Source: Corynespora cassiicola (lineage: Eukaryota; Ascomycota; Dothideomycetes; Pleosporales; Corynesporascaceae). Taken from it: a stretch of DNA of 64,000 bases. Position 1 is the stretch's first letter; each line of letters starts with the position of its first letter. The stretch covers positions 5,704,001 through 5,768,000 of the forward strand of contig JAEUWY010000005.1 in NCBI GenBank assembly GCA_022059125.1. Direction: 5' to 3'. The position numbers and the translations under genes are program-made. The notes beneath the pieces are model-generated. The model did no database searches. It worked only from the letters and a program-made list of their open reading frames with translations, and had not been told where the DNA came from. Shown in pieces: positions 33,409 to 46,892 of this stretch.

Positions 33409-36400
33409 GGTGGGCAGCCGCCGTTTGCCCAATGGGGACTGGGAGGGGATAGGAGAGTGGTGGAGGGGTGCGGAGGGACAGCAGCGGCGTCGAGGGAGAT
33501 TAGAACAGGTCGCGGTGAGCTCTTGTAGTCCTCCTGAACGGGCGCGCAAGCCCAGCAGGCCCAGCAGCCCCCCCAGCAGGCCCCACGTCATTGCACGCAG
33601 GCGGTTCATGATTCACAGGCCAATGGCAGCGGCTGGTGGCTGGGCGCGGCTAGCCGCGCTGGGCCTCTCGCGTGCATCATGGCGCCCTCCAGCAGCAGCT
33701 CCCGCGCCCGCCCACCCTCAGCGGGCCCTCAGCGGGCTCTCAGCGGGCTCCCACCGCGCAATCTGGACCCCTTCGGACCGCCTCCCAGCCTCGTCTGGCG
33801 GCGGCTTTGCTCGCGTCTGTTGCGACGACCTTTGGACCTTGCCGTGCCTGTCGGCCAGCCCGTGGAGCCGGCCCTTTTTGCGCGCGACGTGAAACACCGC
33901 CCGGCCACGGCCACGGCCACGGCCTCAGTTCCCAACGGTGGCAGCCGTGCCAGCGTGCCAACGTGCCAGCAGTGGAGATTGCCGCGTCGGAAGGGAAAAA
34001 AAGGAAATCAGGTTGCTGTGAGGCCGGGCCAGGGCAGCCAGGGGCCAGCGGGCTGCGGCCTCATCCCGGCGTCCATCACAAGACAGGCCACGGTCAATCG
34101 GTTGCAATCCGATCTAAAGAACCACAGGCGCCGACCCGGGGAAGGCCAATGTTGATCGCTGGACGCTGTGCCAAACAAGACCAGCTCATTACGTCGAGCA
34201 TGGGCCGCGTCGCTGTTTTCTGCACCTCGCCCGTCTTCGCATGGCCTGATTGGGGTGCAAAACAGGGCAGAGGGCTCGCGCTCCTTGCCCACCCACCTGT
34301 TGCCCTCCTGTCCCTCGTACGTGCGCTACAAGCGCGGCTGGTGTCATGTCACACCGCAGCGCCCTCGTACTCGATGCTACTCGCATCTTTTCTTTGTTCG
34401 CGACAGCCTCGATGATTTCAACTCCCTCCTGCTGCACCGCCGTCCTGCACCTCCTGCAGCAGTCTCAATCAAAACCACCCCTGCCCGCCGGCAATCTAGA
34501 TCTCCACCGCAAGCTTGCTCCCGCTGAAACACCATGGCAAATTCCCATTCCTCCCGCTTCCAGCGCCTCGTCTTACCGCCCGCCCTGTCGCACATGATAG
34601 AGACACAGCTCGTTGGCTCTGCATTTCAGCTGCCATCTCGCCCTTTGATTGCGAGGCCTTGCAGTCGAGCGCATCTAGATTCCAAACACCACAACTCTAT
34701 CGGCCCTTTGGACCTTCGATGGCATGTCGTTGCAGAGCACTGCCACACCTCCTCTGCCACACCTCACGCTTGGCCCTTCCCATTTCACCCTCGTTCTTGC
34801 CCACAGGGGACCAGCGCGCACCCCTAGCCGCTGAACTATCGACGTCTTTTCAATTTGCCTTCTCCACTGTCAGGGCACGCGGCCCCACAGCCCTTGTTGG
34901 AGCCATTGCCCTGGATTCTGCTGATTGAGTTTCTTCCAATCCCCATCTTCCAACCGAGAGCTCAAGATTTGCTCCGCCAGGGACCTGAGCATGTTGGCAT
35001 CTTCTTCGGCTTACTGACAATGAGGGAGTTGGCCCAGATGCCTTGCCAATCGGCCTGCCCGACTGCAAGCCTGCCCCGTATCCCTCCGCTCACATGCCAC
35101 CAGATCCTCCACCACCAAGTAGAAACAATATTGCAGTACCCTACCACCTGCCACAGCTGTCCCTTTCCACGGCGGGGCAGCAAAACCCGCAATCAAACAG
35201 TAAGTAGCCAAGGAAAATCATTTCACCGACAGGTTGTGTTGCGCCTGGAGCTTGACCTCCATTAAGACTGTAGGGCAGCTTAACGGGCCGTTACCGAAAG
35301 CTTCGACGCGAAAACACCTCTTTACACCATGTCAAATCCTGTACTCTGGAAAAGTTCGGAGGTTACGGTGCTACTCGGCCAAATCATTGTTCGACCGGTC
35401 AGCCCCTCCGAACCCTCGCGACTCATTCCGCCATGCTTTCGGGCAATACTCCCGCCGATGTAGACTATTTTCAGCCTTCTTCCTGGCCATGGCTGTCCGC
35501 TATCTGGTCACGGAGTGTCGAAAAATTGATTGCTCGTCCACGCATTTGCACCAGCGTCTGCCGGGTTTGCTCAACTGCACCTTCTTTTCCAAGGGGTACA
35601 CTCGTTGTTGAGATATACCCGACATTCGTCCATCGAAAATTTCATGGAATCGTTTTCGGTGATGGTTTTGTGCGCTTGAACCTGAGTGCCACATGAAATA
35701 GGCAAGTTTCCTGATGTCTTGGCATGTATTCGGAATTCAACTCTGCGAAATACAGTCTTTTTCACCCATGGCTGTAAACTTACATTCGATTTCTAGCTCC
35801 TAGGCGTGAAACTTGTACAGACTCCCCGCGCGTATCGACATGATTCCAACTTTCTTCGCATGAGCTCAACCACAACCCTCTTCCGTTCGCCGCTCGCTCT
35901 AGTCTACAATGATGCATCTGCCCAGACGTACTACGGAACACGGAACCACATGCAAGTGAAGCTACATGTGCTGTCCAATGTTGAGACGCAAGGGGCGACG
36001 TACTCGTGACGTAGCTACAGCCGCCGCCTAATGATGTTTAGACGACAACGATCGTTGTAAAATATGGTACTTGTACGTCAGTAGGCATGTCTAATGCAAA
36101 GAAGAACCACAGCATATCTCAGAATACACCACATGGCCTAGTAACCCCTGCTACCATTTTAACCCCCTGCAAAACGCAAATTTCGGCATGCCACAAGGGT
36201 GAGTGGTACCTACTTGTCCTGGCATGTACCTCCAACCGTACTGGTAATAACATGGGAGTTTTATTTTGGTGTATCAATGTGTCTTTGCAAACACTACAAA
36301 GGCCTCTGTGAGCCCACTCAATATCACAGGCAAGCAAGTCCCGTCTACCATGCGGCTGCAAGCGTCCTCCATTACATCAGTACATCCACCATAGAATCTC

Positions 36401-37750
36401 CACAATCCGGTTTCCCAGCGAGCTCCCCATTCCCCAAACCTGCTCGCAAGCCCTCAACATCAGACTCGACAGCATGATCACCCTCCTCTTCCTCCTCCCA
36501 CTCCCATCATCCCGAATCCACCCGGCCCTCCACGCAAAAACCCCCTCCCCCAAAAAAGCGGAAATCATCGCACCCCATGCACACATCTCCGACCCCCTCT
36601 CCACCACTCAAACCAAACCTACCCGACCAGACAGACGCATAAATGGCCGTCACGCTCTAAAACGGTGCGGGGCGCTGTACCTTGGTACCGCCGCACCTTA
36701 GCGGCTGACAGGGCGAGTACCGTGGCCATGGCCGCGCACCCGGTGTACTTTTGACGCGCGCGTCAGTAGCATACCACATGTACAAAACATGGTTTCCGGC
36801 AGTGGAGGGGCTTGTAGATTGGGTGGATTAGTTAGTTTGGGGGGTGTTGGGTCAGCTAGCTGCCTAGGTAGTTGGCTAAATCTATCTAAGCAACGCAGGC
36901 TTGATCATCGTCGTCCATGTACGAAAGGGTGGCCGGAGAAAACGAAAAAAGGTCCGTGGGGAAGCAGGCACACTACCCATCAGTCGGTCAGTCGGTCAGT
37001 CGGGTACGCACGTCACGCGCCAGCGAGCAGTGGTGAACTTTGCTAGTCAGTGTGCATGCAGAGTCCATCACTCTATCACGACGTCGCTCGGGGTGGTGGA
37101 AATTGCACCGACATGGTCTGGGCAGAAGATGCGAATGAAGGATAACCAATTGATCATTTTTGTTTTCCGAGGTTGGGTTCGTTCTAGGCCGTGGGGATCG
37201 TTGATGTGGGCTGCTTGCGCCGCACATACAGATGCCGTTCGTTCCTTGTCATTCTTTGCTATGGTGGTGGGCTTGGTTCCCTGTGTGCCTCCCCATTACC
37301 CATATCCATAGCTATCCCTCTTCCTATCCCCCAGCTTTGTTCCTGTTCCCAATGCGTTCCATGCAAATGGACAAAGTAGACGCTAGTATTACAACGCGCT
37401 ATATATTACAAAAGGATTTTGAACGAGCGAGTGCCCAAGCGCCTGGTTCGCCGACGTTGCGTAGAGAAGGAATGCCAATACCAATGCCATGTCCATGCCC
37501 ATGCCCATGCCCATGCCGACGCCCATAATGTCCCTATGGTGATCCCTCGTGATGCAATACAACCACTCTCTTTTTCCTTTCCTCCATCCCAAATGCTCCC
37601 TATCAAAAAAAAAACCTCCAGGTCCAGCTTCGATGCCAGACACCGGCGCGTGATATGGCGATGCGCCATCCGCGAAACAAAGTCCCCCCTCTCGCCATGC
37701 CATGCAATGCAATGCCACGCAAAGTCCTACCCCGCAAAACACCCCTCCCC
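33409..37750. other. 4.3-kb intergenic region, no gene seen
   Basis: No supported gene. The first part is the GC-rich promoter side of the channel gene. Simple repeats occur near 33900 (ggccac units), 36975 (gtcagtcg units) and 37475-37510 (ccatgc units). A CCTAGGTAG palindrome lies near 36863. Many short frames exist but none shows a start context plus family pattern. Confidence 0.5.
37475..37512 (+). repeat. CCATGC hexanucleotide microsatellite
   Basis: About six units of ccatgc/catgcc lie in intergenic DNA beyond the 3' end of the GPI-like repeat protein gene. Confidence 0.7.
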
Positions 37751-40560
37751 TCATACAATCAAGAACCCCAAAGCACCCACAAGCGAAAGGATCCAACTCT
37801 CCCTCTTCCCCACAGCCCGCGCTGCCATCCCCTTGGCACTCGTCTCAGCCGCCTCGCCATTCCGGCCCGTGGCCCCGGCGCTCGCCGTCCCCGTCCCCGT
37901 CGTGACGCCGGGCTGGCCCCGCGTAGTCGTTGCGGGGAACAATGCCGTCGTCGTCGTGCGGCCAGAACTGCCATACTCGAGCTGCGTCGCGCCGGGCGCG
38001 AGGCTGATGGTGGTGCCATCGACCGTGATGGTGCCGCCCGGCGTGAGCGTCTGCCCGCCAATCAGGAACGTGGTGCCCGTGCCCGGGGCGGCGGTGAAGG
38101 TCTGCGAGCCGATGGTGAGGAGGGGTGGATTCGTGATGGGGGGTTGGTTCGAAGGCATTAGGGTGGTTGTTTGGCCGTTTACGATCAGGGCTGTGGCGCC
38201 TGGGGCGAGGGATATCGTGGTTCCTGCTGCGGTGATGACGCCGCCTGGGGTTAGGGTCTCGGATCCGATGAGATATGTTGTCCCGGACCCTGGCTGTGCG
38301 GTGAAGATGCCGTTGCCGATTGTGAGCGGTGGAGGCGTGACGTGGGCTGCTGCCACATTCGGGACTTGGAGGGTAGATGTCGCGCCATTGATCACCACAA
38401 ACGAACCAGATGGCCCAAGAGATACTGTAGTTCCGTCGACTGTAATTGCTTGACCTGGAGCAAGGGTAGATCCAGAGATGACAAAAGTTGGGTTTGAATT
38501 GCTGGGATTATTAGCGTTGGGGTTGTTGGGGCTGTCGGGGTTTGGATTATTAGAGTCTCCTGGGCTGTTTGGGCTGTTCTGGTCATTGTTTTGGTTAGAG
38601 CTTTGACCATCACCCTCATTATTTTGGTTGTTTTCACTATTACCCGGGGGGCTGTCGTTGTTCTGGTTGTTTTCGTTGTTGCCCTGGGAGTGGTCGTTGT
38701 TCTGGTTGTTTTGATTACCATTCGGAGGGTTGCCGTTGTTCTGGTTGTTGCTGCCAGGATTGCTAGAACTCGGATTAGAGCCTCCAGGGAGTGCTGTAAA
38801 AGTGGTTCCTCCAATGACGATTTCTGGACGTGCGGGACTAGTCGGGGCTGCCGTGGGTATAATCCGCGTCGAACCTCCAATGACGATGAAAGATGCAGAT
38901 GGAGCAAGACTAACGACAGTGCCGTCGATAGTGGCAGTGCCCCCAGGCGTCAGAGTCTGCCCAGGGCGGATGAAAAATTGCGTTGCTGCATTTGGTGTCA
39001 GGGTTGCGGACCCTATGGTCAGAACTGGTGGGCGTTGGGGTTGCTGCTGTGGCTGTTGCGGCTGTCCTGGCTGCCCAACTTCTGGAGCGGCAGGTGGAAG
39101 TGCCGATGTCCTGGTACCCACGACGATGGCAGTTCCAGACGGGACGAGAGAGACTGGATTCCCTCCAATGGTGACAGGCGGTCCTCCTGGCTGCAAGGTC
39201 TGTGTGCCCACAATGATGACAGAGGAAGTGCCTCGGACAACTGGCTCCGTGCCGATGGTGCCGATGGTTTGCTGTGTCGGTTCCGGGACGTCTGGGACTG
39301 GAGCAGGATTGCTACCCGCATTCTGCGCATTCTGCCTTGTCGTGGGTGCAGGGGTCTGCTGAACGGCCGGGTTGAGGTTATCGGCTCCTGTTGTTACAGC
39401 ATTTGGGAAGTCGGGCAACATAGTTAATGGGAAGCCCGGGCTGTCGATGCCTGTTTCGGCAGCAACAAATATGTCATTAGTCTCTTCGAATCCATCTACG
39501 CTTGATTCGAGGTGAATGATGAACGGATTGTTATTAGGCATGTTGATGTAGAATTCGGTAACGACAATCACTACAGTGATGGTTGCTGAAAGGCTCCCGG
39601 CGTCGCAGTCCGACTCAGGTATTTGCTGGATAAACTCTGCCGGAACCGAGCCTGATGCGGTGGCGAGCTCTTCAATGCCTTTGACATAGTATTCATAGGC
39701 ACGGACCTGGGGTAGTTGGACAGTCTCGGTGCTTGTGATGCCGTCAACGACGGACTCGACCTCATATGCGGTAAAATAAACGAATGGTGTTGCCGAAGAC
39801 ATGGCAAACGTGGAATTGGCGCTGCTTGCAAGGATGACGCTTGGCACCATGGAAAACGCATCAGGAGGATCATATTTGCGAATTTCTGAAGCGGGGAAGC
39901 GATTGCCAGTCATTGTAGGTGCTGCGTCTCTTGTGATGACTAAAGTGCTAGTTGCAGACGGCTTGACGGTGTACTCTTCATAGAAGGTCCAGGTAACGTC
40001 CCACTCCGGATCATAAGACTCGACGGGAGTGAAGACATACTCACTCTTAACGGCGCTGGAGACGTCGAATGGAGTAGGATTAGGAATGTTGGTGTAGTAA
40101 GGCTCGCCGTCTGTAGCGTTGCCGACGGTTTTCCTCAGAGTTCCAACGGGATGGTCGTAAGTGGCAGGGTACCACCAGTCGATGTTTGCGTTTGGAACGT
40201 TGATGGTACATGCTGGGTCACTGTGGTTCCTGGAAACTGACAGGTTGGCCGATCCCGGGTCCGTTGGTTGCGGACGTCCATGCTCGCTGGTAAAGCCTGT
40301 TCCCGTGCCAACGATTGGATACAGGGGAAACAGTGTCGTAGTTGGGGCAGGCCCCGACGAAGGGGTGTTTGCAGCAACCGCAGACGAAGATGTTGTTATA
40401 GAAGTCTGGTTCGTATATGGGGCTTGAAGGCTTGGTTAGTACCGATGAATACGAACGAGGCTGACCATCGCGTACCGGTATGGTTCCCACGGGGGCGGAA
40501 CGCTGCTGCTGATGACAGCGGGGCGTACCAAAGAAAGAGGATGCAAAGATGCACAAACAT
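37751..40560 (-). CDS. secreted cell-wall-type repeat protein with GPI-like C-terminus
   Basis: Two exons, 40560-40476 and 40422-37751, join in phase 1 across a 53-nt intron (TACTAAC branch site close to the acceptor), giving about 918 residues. Exon 1 encodes a signal peptide (MFVHLCILFLWYAPLSSAAA). After a ~420-residue ectodomain, there are about five copies of a ~45-65 residue unit of the form LTIGSQTFTAAPGTG..FLIG followed by QTLTPGGTITVDGTTISL. One copy is split by an Asn/Gln-rich insert of ~125 residues. A Ser/Thr/Gly-rich stretch and a short hydrophobic tail ending at the stop suggest GPI anchoring. It should sit in the plasma membrane or cell wall. The repeat is typical of fungal surface proteins with no known enzymatic activity. 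The signal-peptide exon is not visible from the long frame alone. Confidence 0.82.
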
Positions 40561-42323
40561 GATGACTTGCAAATAGCTGCCTGCGCAGGCGCCCTGGGCA
40601 TTAAAGCGAGCGTGGTAACGACACAGAACGGGTGTCTAAGCGAGCGGAGGTGAGCATGTGAGAAGGCAGAAAGGGGCAATTTAGAGGAGCGGAAAGCTCT
40701 CAGGTGCCCCGAGCGACGGGCACGCCTGTGGGAGCCCGTCCAAGCCATGGCCGCTACGGTCGGCGACGAGGGCGGAGCGAACGGGCTGAACGAAGCTAAC
40801 GACGGATGGCGTAGATCTCCTTACCACTTGCGGATGCTTTGGTACGGGACTTTTTTGTAACAGCTTACCTAGACCTGGCGGAGAGGGGCCTGGACGGGGG
40901 GCATGTCATGTGACGGCGCGAGGGCTGGCAGCAGGACCGGCAGTCTGTTCGCACTGGATGCTCAAAGCAGGCAAGAGTGGAATGTAGCCGGGCTTTTTCA
41001 ATACCAGAGGCTGGCGGTCGCACCAGTAGTCAATACGCAGGCGTGCATGGCGCTATCTGGGATGGCAATTAGCCACAAAAGCCCAGGCCTGAGCTCCCCA
41101 GACGAGATTGATTGCTTGTATTTGTGCCACGGCACACGCCCACCCCCTCAGGCTGTGAGCTTCCGCGGCCCTGGCCTCGATCGGACGGACGAAGGAGCCC
41201 TTTGCTTTTCCAGCTCGCGGCGGTTGGTTGCAACATGATGCGGGCGGGCAGGGCGATTCTGGCCGCGCACCAGCCCGGCACCAGCATGTGAAGACAATAG
41301 CCTGCGTCGTCTGAGGCTCTGGCTCTCTACCGGCTAGCACGCCACGTTGCGGGCGTCGCGAGCGATGCAGGCAATGCAGGTGAGGTGCAGAAAGGGCCAT
41401 TTCGACTCCGGCAATATGGATTGGAGTCGGCCTGGGGCCCTCCAGCCCACGTCTGACCGCGTGCCCCTGTCGGACGTGCCGATCAGATGAGGCGGTTAGA
41501 CGTGTTTAGAGTTCGCCGCCGCCCCAAACCGGGCAATTCAAACGAATGCGAGAGGGTGAGGGGTTCCAGAGTTCGGGTCTGGGTGTGGAGGGGACGCGGC
41601 TAGCCATGGCGTGTGGGTGTCGGGGCAGGCCGCAGTGGCCGTCTGCTAGGTGGGTAGTCGACCAAGCATCCCACGGCCGCCGCCCTCAGAGTCGTCACCA
41701 CGGCCGCCATGGGCAGACGGGGAGCTGGGCGCTGCGGGCCATGGGGGCCCTGGGGGGCTCCGAGGCGTACTGAGGCGCACTGAAGCCGCGAACCCTTTTG
41801 CGATGGTGCATGGCGAACGGCTGGCCGCCGCGCTCTGGATGAAACCGAGGCAGCGCAGGAACATGGCTCCTGTCATATAGACAGCGGGAAAAGTGCCGGC
41901 TGAAGAGACTTTGAATGGCAGTCGAGTGGCAGGCGGGAGCCGTCGCCCATGTCCCCGGCTTCTGCGGGGGTTCGCCCATGGCAGCAAGGCCCGTGGATGG
42001 CCCGTGGCAGGCTATTGTGGTGCGTCGACGCTGTGCTGCTATCGATACATGCCCCCCCAGCGACACAGGCCGTTAGCACCCAGGATCATCCGTAGAGAGG
42101 CCTTGCCTTGGCCCATCTGCTAGAGGCTCGGCCTAGGGCATCTGGGGCCGTCCGCAATCTGGCTCAACACCATTCCTGACTCTGCTGCCGCGCCCTCCCG
42201 TTGCTCCCTCTCCTCCCTCCCTCCCCTCCTGTCTCTGCCACCCTCGCCCGCGCTGGAGGCTCCGACATGTGTGGTGGTGATGCCCGCCCCCTATTGCCTC
42301 GCTGCGTCGCCAAGTAGTCGACC
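40561..42323. other. divergent promoter region between two surface-protein genes
   Basis: About 1.76 kb separates the divergent starts of the GPI-like repeat protein (-) and the pseudo-aspartic protease (+). No gene is seen. It can serve as a shared regulatory region, but I could not identify specific operator sites. Confidence 0.45.
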
Positions 42324-44491
42324 ATGGGACCCTCGACGAGCCCGCGCGCCCTCGCCGTGATATTCGCCGTCCTGGGCCTCGCCCTCCCCCAGCCATGCCA
42401 CAGCGCCGCCTCGACCGCCCTGACCGCCCGCGACGCCAACGCGACGCTGCCCGCGCCCGTTACCGTGTGGCCCGACCAGAACTGGGCCGGCATCGACGGC
42501 GCATGGAATACCTTCAGTCTGCGCATTGGCGACCCTTATCAGACCGTCAACGTCTTCGTCTCCACCGCCAGCCAGCAGACATGGGTCGTCCACAACAGCG
42601 CCTGCCTGGTCAATGTCACCGACGTCGCGACCGGCACCGCCAAGCTGGAAAACGACCCTGATTGCTTCAACAGCCGCGGCCGCACCTACAACATCACCGC
42701 GTCCGACTCGTGGACCGACATTGGCTTCTTCCAGCTGTGGACAGAAAAGAACCTGGGTCTGGTCGGCAATGGCCAGTATGGCTACGACACCGTGGGCCTG
42801 GGCCTGCCTGGCGAGGAGGGCCCTACGCTCAAGAACACCACCGTCGGCACCCTCATCACGCCCAACTTCTGGCTGGGCCACTTTGGTCTCAACCCCAAGC
42901 CGACCAACTTCTCTGCCTTTACCGAGCCGTCGCCGAGCTACATGACCTATCTCTTCGAGCAAAAGCACATCCCCAGCGTCTCATTCGGCTACACGGCCGG
43001 CCAGCAGTACCGTACGCCGACCTCTTCTACGCCTACAAGCATATGCTAACATGGCTAGGCGCTGCAACCTTCCTGGGAAGCCTGACGCTCGGTGGCTCTG
43101 ATACCTCGCGCTACATTCCCAACGACCTGTCGTTCCAGTTTGCGCCCGACAACGAGAGGGACATTGTCGTGGGCATCGTGGGCATCAACGCCACGACGAC
43201 GACGCAGCAGAACATCAACCTGCTTGCGCGAGACTCCTTCACCATGTACATCGATTCGACAATTGCCGAGCTCTGGCTGCCAATCGAAGTGTGCGAGGCT
43301 TTTGAAAAGGCCTTCGGGCTCACCTACGACAACGAGACGGAACTCTACCTGGTGGACGATCTTCTGCACCAGACTCTCAAGGCGCAGAATGCCTCCGTCA
43401 CCTTCAGCCTGGGCCAGAAATTCACAACCAATGCGACCGTGGACATTGAATTGCCATATTCCGCATTCGACCTGGAAGCGAGCCCGCCCTATAGAGGCAT
43501 AGAGAACAAGACCAGATACTTCCCCATCAGGCGGGGGGGCCAGGAAAATCAATACGTGCTCGGGCGCACCTTTCTGCAGGAGGCCTACCTGATTGTAGAC
43601 TGGGAGCGGCAGAACTTTTCCGTCTCTCAGTGCAACTTCATGTTCGGTCAGCCGCAGGACATTGTTCCAATCTACTCGCCTCAATACGTAGGCTCGCTAG
43701 ATCAAACCGAGGGCAACACGACTCAGCGGCGACTTTCAACTGGGACCATTATTGGCATTGCGGTCGGCACGGGCTTTGCTTTTGCTTTGATCATCTGCGC
43801 TGTCGTATGGTGGATCTGGCGCACAAGACAGAAGCGCAAGAAGGCGCAAGCGGCAAAAACACCGGTGGCAGCAGCCAAGGTATCGCCTACAGAAAAGACG
43901 GAAGATTTGCCCTCGTGGCCTTCACAAGACGCCGATGAACGGACGAGGGTATTTCCCAAGGCTGAACTGCCTGGGGAGTCTGTGGGCAGACCAGAGTTGA
44001 GCACCGACGCAAAGGACTCTGACGCGGCCTCGCCGTCTAGCGTCGGCGGACTGCCGACTTCATACTTCGAAGTGGGCAACACAGAACGGCAGATATTCGA
44101 GATGCCGGGCGACATACCCACACGACAAGAAGCCGACGGCCGCCAGCTGTCGGAGAAGGAGTCAATGATGGTGCGAGAGCGGGTCTACAATGGCACCGAC
44201 CCGACTGGACCTCCTGCGGCGACGCCTACGTCGGAAGAGGCGCCTCGAAGGCTTGCGCCCGTGTCCCCCTCTGATGTGGCCATGGTCAACCGCAGGCTGC
44301 CCAATGCCTCTCCAACGACGCCCCGCACGCCGCGAGATGGAGCGCTGCTGGAATCGAGCGACACCTTCTTCCAGCCGTCGCACACTAGGGCGCGGCGGAA
44401 CCTGGAGGTCGACGACATGCCTCTTTCTCCCATCTCGCCACTGGAAGGGTCGACAGACACATCGCGGCGGCGCTTTTCTTACGAGTCATGA
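42324..44491 (+). CDS. membrane-anchored pepsin-fold protein lacking the first catalytic Asp
   Basis: Exons 42324-43011 and 43059-44491 (47-nt intron with a CTAAC branch site, phase 1) give about 706 residues. A signal peptide covers ~1-28. Residues ~55-450 follow the pepsin (A1) fold: the N-lobe strand WNTFSLRIGDPYQTVNVFVSTASQ aligns with the usual active-site strand, but the DTGS motif is replaced by STAS (residues 80-83). The second site reads DST at 295-297. Several N-glycosylation sequons occur. A single transmembrane helix lies at ~457-482 (TIIGIAVGTGFAFALIICAVVWWIW), followed by a basic stop-transfer stretch and a ~220-residue Ser/Pro/Thr-rich cytoplasmic tail. It is predicted to be a catalytically dead surface protein, perhaps a binding or sensing receptor. 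It is on the same strand and 0.9 kb upstream of the Slt2 kinase gene. Confidence 0.83.
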
Positions 44492-45387
44492 CCAGGACAA
44501 AAAGTGATTTCGGGGCCGACACAAGAGCGGCAGGCGCAGGGCATACTGGGCGGATGGCATGTGGCATGGCAACATGTAGGGTTATTTTGCATACTTCTTG
44601 GGCGTTTGGGAGTGCAGGCAGGCGAGGGCCTGGGCGTGAATGGATAGGGTGGGAATGATACCTCTGCTTTGTTTGGCGTGCGCCCGATATGGCGATGGCG
44701 ATGGCAATGGCAATGGCGATGGCATGCCCGGAGATGCTCGCACCGTAATCTTGTAGTGTCTATATACACTTCGTTTTGGCAGCCGGCCAGAAAACAAGCG
44801 TTGAGTGACGGTGACGGTGGCAGAGTGATGAGGGCGGTCTGGCAGACAGCTGAGGGGTGGCGCGGCTTCCGGCCACAGGGCGCCAGCTAGGCCGGGGGGT
44901 CTAGCCGCCGCCGCCCTGGCCCTGCTTGGACGGACGACCCCTCCATTGCTGGTGGTGAGCAGCGCAGGCAGACGCATCCCTTTCTCGCCCTCACCCGCAA
45001 GCCGTGCCCCTTGCCAGGTCAATCGTTCGGCCGCCTGCTATTTCTTGTCTGCCTGCTGCGTCGGCGCCGAATTGCCGTTTGCAGTCTCCATCCTTCCCGC
45101 CGCCGCCTGCAGCCCGTACTGCGTGCCCGTAGCCGCCCCGCCGCCGCGTCCTGACCTGGCCCACTGGTTGCGCCAGCAGCAGCAGTCATCACCTCTACGC
45201 CGCGCGCCTAGAGCCAACCCAGCCTTACTCACCCCTATCAGCCCCAGCTGTCGCTCGCTGTCGCCTGCCCGTCCCTCGAGCAGCGGCCCGTAGAAAAGCC
45301 CCACGCCGCGCGCCTTGCCACGACCTGTCACGACCTCCTCGCAGACTCCCATCTCCAAACCCACCCCTCCCCCCGCCGCCGCCCACC
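44492..45387. other. intergenic region upstream of the MAP kinase gene
   Basis: About 900 bases, with a gatggc/aatggc microsatellite near 44690-44725 and a C-rich leader before 45388. Nothing coding is seen. Confidence 0.5.
44690..44725 (+). repeat. GATGGC/AATGGC microsatellite
   Basis: Six hexanucleotide units lie in the region between the pseudo-protease and MAP kinase genes. Confidence 0.7.

Positions 45388-46892
<1,505 letters not shown>

Noticed and set aside
38591..39427. 278-codon plus-strand frame opposite the cell-wall repeat protein
   Set aside because: Antisense to conserved repeats; Val/Arg/Trp-rich shadow without family resemblance.
42662..44491. 609-codon frame starting inside the pseudo-protease gene
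   Set aside because: Its first part is the wrong frame of exon 1; the correct model uses the 42324 start and the intron at 43012-43058.
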